DNA of 64,000 nt. Origin: Nibrella saemangeumensis (GTDB lineage: Bacteria; Bacteroidota; Bacteroidia; Cytophagales; Spirosomataceae). Of this stretch, positions 61,601 to 64,000 are shown one piece after another. How positions within the stretch are numbered: the stretch's first letter is position 1; every line of letters starts with the position of its first letter. A program made the position numbers and the translations under genes. Where the stretch lies: assembly GCF_039541915.1 (NCBI RefSeq), contig NZ_BAABHD010000005.1, positions 508,332-572,331 of the forward strand, in the 5' to 3' direction. The notes beneath the pieces were generated by a model that saw only the letters and a list, made by a program, of their open reading frames with translations, made no database searches and had not been told where the DNA came from.

Positions 61601-64000
61601 GCCGCGGTGTACTTTGTATTGCCAGCCTGTGAAGCTGTAATAACAGCCGTACCGGCCGTAAGGGGGGTAGCTTTCCAGGTCACGCCTGAGTACGACAGGG
61701 AAACTACCGCCGGATTCGAAGAGGTGTAGGTGATAGGCATTTCCAGATTAGTACTGGTAGCTGTTAGTTCATAAGCTGCTTCACCAGCATTTTTTGCAGG
61801 AAGCGCATTGAAACTGATCACCGCCTGCGTTGCCCCCGGCGTATTGGCCGGATTGTAGATTTCAAACCAGTTAAGATTCCAAAGTCCGGCAACCGAGAAA
61901 ATGCGGACAATCTGGGTACCGGCATTCAGGGAAATAGTGGTCGTCAGCGTCGTGTAGGTTTGCCAGTTTTCGGTGATGGGCATGTCAATAGCCTTCAACA
62001 CTTCTCCGGTAGCCGTCCTGAATTCAATTCGTCCCCCGTAGCCAGCCGCCCGGATATTAAGTGTGTAGGTGCCCGTTGCCGCCACGTTGACATTGTAATC
62101 CAGCCAGTCATTGGCATCGGTCCAGCCCACATTCTGCCCTCCGCCGGCAACATCTCCAGTATTTTCCGTCAGAATACCCTGCATCGCATCGTAACGTTCA
62201 GCTTCAATCCGGCCCGGTATGGGTTTAGCCTGACCAGCCTTCACCACCTGAGTTTGCATCACGTCCGCAGCTGCTCTGTACTTGCCGTTACCAGCTTGTG
62301 AAGCAGTAATGGTAGCGGTACCCATGGCTACGGGTGTTGCTATCCAACTGCCGCTGGCGTTGGATACAGAGACAACACCCGGATTCGAAGAGGAAAACGT
62401 AATCGGTGTTTCCGGATTATTGCTGCTTGCTACCAGGGCGTAGGGAGGATCCCCTGCGGCCTTCTCCGGTAGGGCATTAAAAGTAATGACAGACTGAATA
62501 AGCTCAGGAGCCGGCTTCACCACCTGGGTCTGTACCACATCGGTAGCCGCCTTGAAGGTTGCGTTACCGGCTTGTGAAGCGGTGATAGTGGCGGTTCCGG
62601 CCGCCAGCGGTGTTGCCCGCCACTGACCATTCGAATTGGCAACAGAAACCACCGCCTGATTGGAAGAACTAAACGTAATGGGCGTCTCCGTATTATTACT
62701 GGTAGCTACTAAGGTAAATGGTGGCTCTCCAGCGGTTCTCTCCGCCAGGGCTCCAAATTGAATGACCGATTGCACACTACCCTCATTAACCACCTCAAAC
62801 CAGTTCAGGTTGAATCCACTCTGACTGATATGGATTCGCAGGGTCTGGTTCCCCGCCGACAGCGAAATTCCTGTGTTTATTGTCGTCCAGGCTTGCCAGC
62901 CTCCCGTTGTCGGCAAATCAACCGTTTTAATGACAACGCCATTAGCCGTCCGGAACTGAATTTGTCCGCCAAAACCCGCTACCCTCAACCGGAGAATATA
63001 GTTATTTGTCGACGCTACATTAACATGGTAATCCAGCCAGTCACCGGCATCGGTCCAACCTACATTCTGGCCACCGCCTTCATCAGCAGTGCTCTCGGCG
63101 GCTATACCCTGCATCGCATCAAAGCTTTCAGCTTCGATTTTTCCGGGTAGAGGCCTATACGCCGTAGCGGGGTTAACCGTTTGAACCCGCACCACATCAG
63201 CCGCCGGCTTGTAGTTGGTGCTGCCTGCCTGCGAAGCCGTGATATTGGCGGTACCCGCGGCCACCACCGTGGCCATCCACTTGCCGGTGCTGTTGCTCAC
63301 CGATACTACGCCCGAATTGGATGAACTAAAGGTAATCGGTGTATCAGTGTTGTTACTGGTGGCTACCAGTTCAAAGGCCGCATCGCCTACGGTCTTATCG
63401 GCTAAAGCACCGAAGGTAATGACAGATTGGATCGGCTCAGGGTAGCTATCAGGAGTCGCTACTTCAAACCAGTTGAGATTCCAGCCTCCCTGAACTATAT
63501 GAATACGTATTGTCTGACTTCCTCCTGATAACGATATTGGTATACTGGTTGTGAGCCAGGTTTGCCAGCCCCCTGTAGCCGGAATATCAACAGCCTTTAT
63601 TACCTGACCTGTAGCTGTTCGCAATTCCATGCGCCCACCTTGTCCAGCTACACGCACCCGGAACGTATATGTACCGGTAGAGGCTACAGTAACATTATAA
63701 TCCATCCAGTCATTTGGGTCCAGCCAGCCTACATATTGTCCACCCCCTGTGTCCGTTGAACCGTCCAGGGCAACGCCCTGTATGGCATCATAACTCTCTG
63801 CCTCTATCTTACCGGGAAGGGGCTTGTATCCATTTATAGGTGCCGCCTTCACCACCTGAGCCTGCACTACATCGGTAGCTGCCCGGTAGCTGGGGCTGGC
63901 CGCCTGTGAAGCGGTGATGTTGGCCGTACCGGCCGATACAATAGTGGCCAGCCACTTGCCCGTGCTGTTGCTCACACTGACCACAGCCGGGTTAGAGCTG
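58696..64000 (-). CDS. Giant secreted GH-A hydrolase, second copy, N-terminus outside window
   Basis: Open to the right edge, so at least 1768 residues. In the window, N to C: a partial Ig-like module, CBM6 (near 63832), Ig-like, CBM6 (near 63162), two Ig-like in tandem with no CBM6 between, CBM6 (near 62231), Ig-like, CBM6 (near 61556), Ig-like, discoidin-like sandwich, TIM barrel and type A sorting domain (LQVYPNPT... LPTGLYIVEV). The acid/base Glu (codon at 59916-59914) and the nucleophile in WITEAGYD are conserved. It is a tandem paralogue of the gene at 52960-58398 on the same strand, 297 bp apart, with a different module order. True start and signal peptide lie beyond 64000. Confidence 0.87.
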   Translation of the reverse strand, partial: SSNPAVVSVSNSTGKWLATIVSAGTANITASQAASPSYRAATDVVQAQVVKAAPINGYKPLPGKIEAESYDAIQGVALDGSTDTGGGQYVGWLDPNDWMDYNVTVASTGTYTFRVRVAGQGGRMELRTATGQVIKAVDIPATGGWQTWLTTSIPISLSGGSQTIRIHIVQGGWNLNWFEVATPDSYPEPIQSVITFGALADKTVGDAAFELVATSNNTDTPITFSSSNSGVVSVSNSTGKWMATVVAAGTANITASQAGSTNYKPAADVVRVQTVNPATAYRPLPGKIEAESFDAMQGIAAESTADEGGGQNVGWTDAGDWLDYHVNVASTNNYILRLRVAGFGGQIQFRTANGVVIKTVDLPTTGGWQAWTTINTGISLSAGNQTLRIHISQSGFNLNWFEVVNEGSVQSVIQFGALAERTAGEPPFTLVATSNNTETPITFSSSNQAVVSVANSNGQWRATPLAAGTATITASQAGNATFKAATDVVQTQVVKPAPELIQSVITFNALPEKAAGDPPYALVASSNNPETPITFSSSNPGVVSVSNASGSWIATPVAMGTATITASQAGNGKYRAAADVMQTQVVKAGQAKPIPGRIEAERYDAMQGILTENTGDVAGGGQNVGWTDANDWLDYNVNVAATGTYTLNIRAAGYGGRIEFRTATGEVLKAIDMPITENWQTYTTLTTTISLNAGTQIVRIFSVAGLWNLNWFEIYNPANTPGATQAVISFNALPAKNAGEAAYELTATSTNLEMPITYTSSNPAVVSLSYSGVTWKATPLTAGTAVITASQAGNTKYTAAASIAQTQVVNPNPTSFKPIPGRVEAERYDAMQGITLSPTTDAGGGLLVGWIDPNDWIDYNIEVASAATYTFRMRVAGFGGQIQLRKVSGEVINTIDIPATGGWETWTTFGTPVSLPAGRQILRIHAVSGQWNFNWFEAVTEGTPSANLESVITFNPLPVKTIGDVPFDLTATSTNPETPITYFSSNEGVISVSNSSGNWMATVVGVGTAQITASQAGNIRYKPAADVMQTQVVNNPAPPAGQKIPVSAHRWYQLNSTTNTLAGFFDGNTDVGVQVQGTKVVDNYEAYYPLLDGEEITLSAIKFFDGYGYDPGKPVTLSIIDAQWNRIPVATFTGVTYGWTGPDPNKLTVFDLNTPISGARYLVLNMWNLYPTEIEFYGIYKAPTNPPTPAPAKPVRLKDMFGVNVYEWNFQDGNTPWQINEAKMGVIKNFTGIRHYMDWERIETNEGFYTFNPTQSGGWHYDAIYERCKAEGIEVLADLKTLPGWLLDTYPDGQRNPTGVPVRYGKDYADPRSYIEQAKVGFQYIARYGSNPNVDPSLLKLANGNTLKIGMGVVKYIECDNERDKWWEGRPAYQTAREYAANLSAFYDGHKNSMGPAVGVKNADPSVQVVIAGICTSKDYVKGMIDWCKEHRGYRADGSVNVCWDVINYHYYTFSSVDSRGSAPELSPAGQDAKGYVQVAHEQLRGMPVWITEAGYDVHQGSPLKAIPIGSKSALETQADWILRTALLYARNGIDKLFFYQLYDDNSNSASQYASSGLANEGSFSRRPAADYLYQVNKLFGEYRYQQTLSSDPLVDRYSYNGQSLYVLMIPDEKGRTGEYTLDLGNAASATIYKPKVGSDAMEVQQVQTQGGKLKVAVTETPVFVMSGLPPARVGVAQETSALSTLQVYPNPTVGQVNISFQNDQQTPVQIRVLDAALGRVYRQVSAEKLTPGFNTSIDVSALPTGLYIVEVSQGVHKVFRKIVKVQ
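59118..59940 (-). repeat. Catalytic-domain tract nearly identical to 53382-54204
   Basis: Partner copy of the tract in the first giant hydrolase gene; differences are few and concentrated near 59456-59496. Confidence 0.85.
60900..64000 (-). repeat. CBM6/Ig-like module array (second giant gene)
   Basis: Four CBM6 units and five complete Ig-like units in the window plus one cut by the edge. Compared with the first gene, one CBM6 seems lost (or one Ig-like gained) between two Ig-like modules, which points to recombination between modules. Confidence 0.8.

Noticed and set aside
55165..64000. Repeats that could be mistaken for a CRISPR array
   Set aside because: The repeat units are several hundred bases long, in frame and encode protein modules; there are no short identical repeats with spacers.
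1..64000. tRNA, rRNA, insertion sequences, attachment sites
   Set aside because: No cloverleaf, transposase motif, terminal inverted repeats with target duplications or integrase was seen by eye; a computed scan would be needed to exclude small RNAs.

Overview
The window looks like chromosomal DNA of a Bacteroidota bacterium, most likely Cytophagales close to Spirosoma. The evidence is the presence of type IX secretion (T9SS) C-terminal sorting domains, a gliding-motility-associated (CHU_C-like) domain, several lipoproteins, -7 promoter boxes of the TAnnTTTG type, an Mpl-type Mur ligase, a Bacteroidota-type arginine decarboxylase, and Pirellula/Verrucomicrobium-style haem proteins of the kind shared by this group. 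The genus is an inference. No tRNA, rRNA, CRISPR array, transposase or prophage was seen.

Region 1 (1-8.5 kb) is mostly housekeeping: the start of a PD40-type protein, a LOG-family hydrolase, the Mur ligase Mpl, arginine decarboxylase, a tiny lipoprotein, a GmhB-like phosphatase, ValS and a DUF72 protein. Region 2 (8.5-12.6 kb) is half of a histidine pathway, hisH-hisA-(unknown secreted protein)-hisF-hisIE. A promoter, a His-rich leader peptide (16 aa, five His) and a mutually exclusive antiterminator/terminator precede it and form a classical translation-coupled attenuator. Region 3 (12.8-25.3 kb) carries a secreted unknown, a cytochrome c/HEAT protein paired with a TIM-barrel epimerase, an ECF sigma factor overlapping an anti-sigma-like/beta-barrel fusion, two tandem lipoprotein serpins, a META-domain lipoprotein, an LVIVD-repeat lipoprotein and a small barrel protein. 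Region 4 (25.4-31 kb) has TypA, an S9 peptidase, a small basic protein and a membrane GT2.

Region 5 (31-64 kb) is the accessory heart of the window. A Wzx/Wzy-type exopolysaccharide cluster (35.6-52.9 kb) contains an initiating sugar transferase, a polymerase, a flippase, a Wzz-like co-polymerase, a short TolC-like protein, at least six glycosyltransferases, two methyltransferases and an acetyltransferase. On both sides lie homologous secreted clan GH-A glycoside hydrolases: one simple copy on the left (31.2-33.5 kb) and two giant copies on the right (52.9-64 kb and beyond) that add arrays of CBM6 and Ig-like modules. All three end in T9SS sorting domains. The simplest reading is that the cell makes a polysaccharide and exports matched enzymes that bind and trim it. 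The cluster opens with two unusual response-regulator receiver domains: a stand-alone one with Glu at the phospho-acceptor site, and one that lacks acceptor and Lys and is fused to the initiating sugar transferase.

The most interesting points are the his attenuator, the pseudo-receiver/sugar transferase fusion, the hydrolase-bracketed polysaccharide cluster, the sigma-linked barrel fusion, and the two gene-conversion-like tracts (serpins; giant hydrolases). All statements come from reading the sequence; no database search was run.
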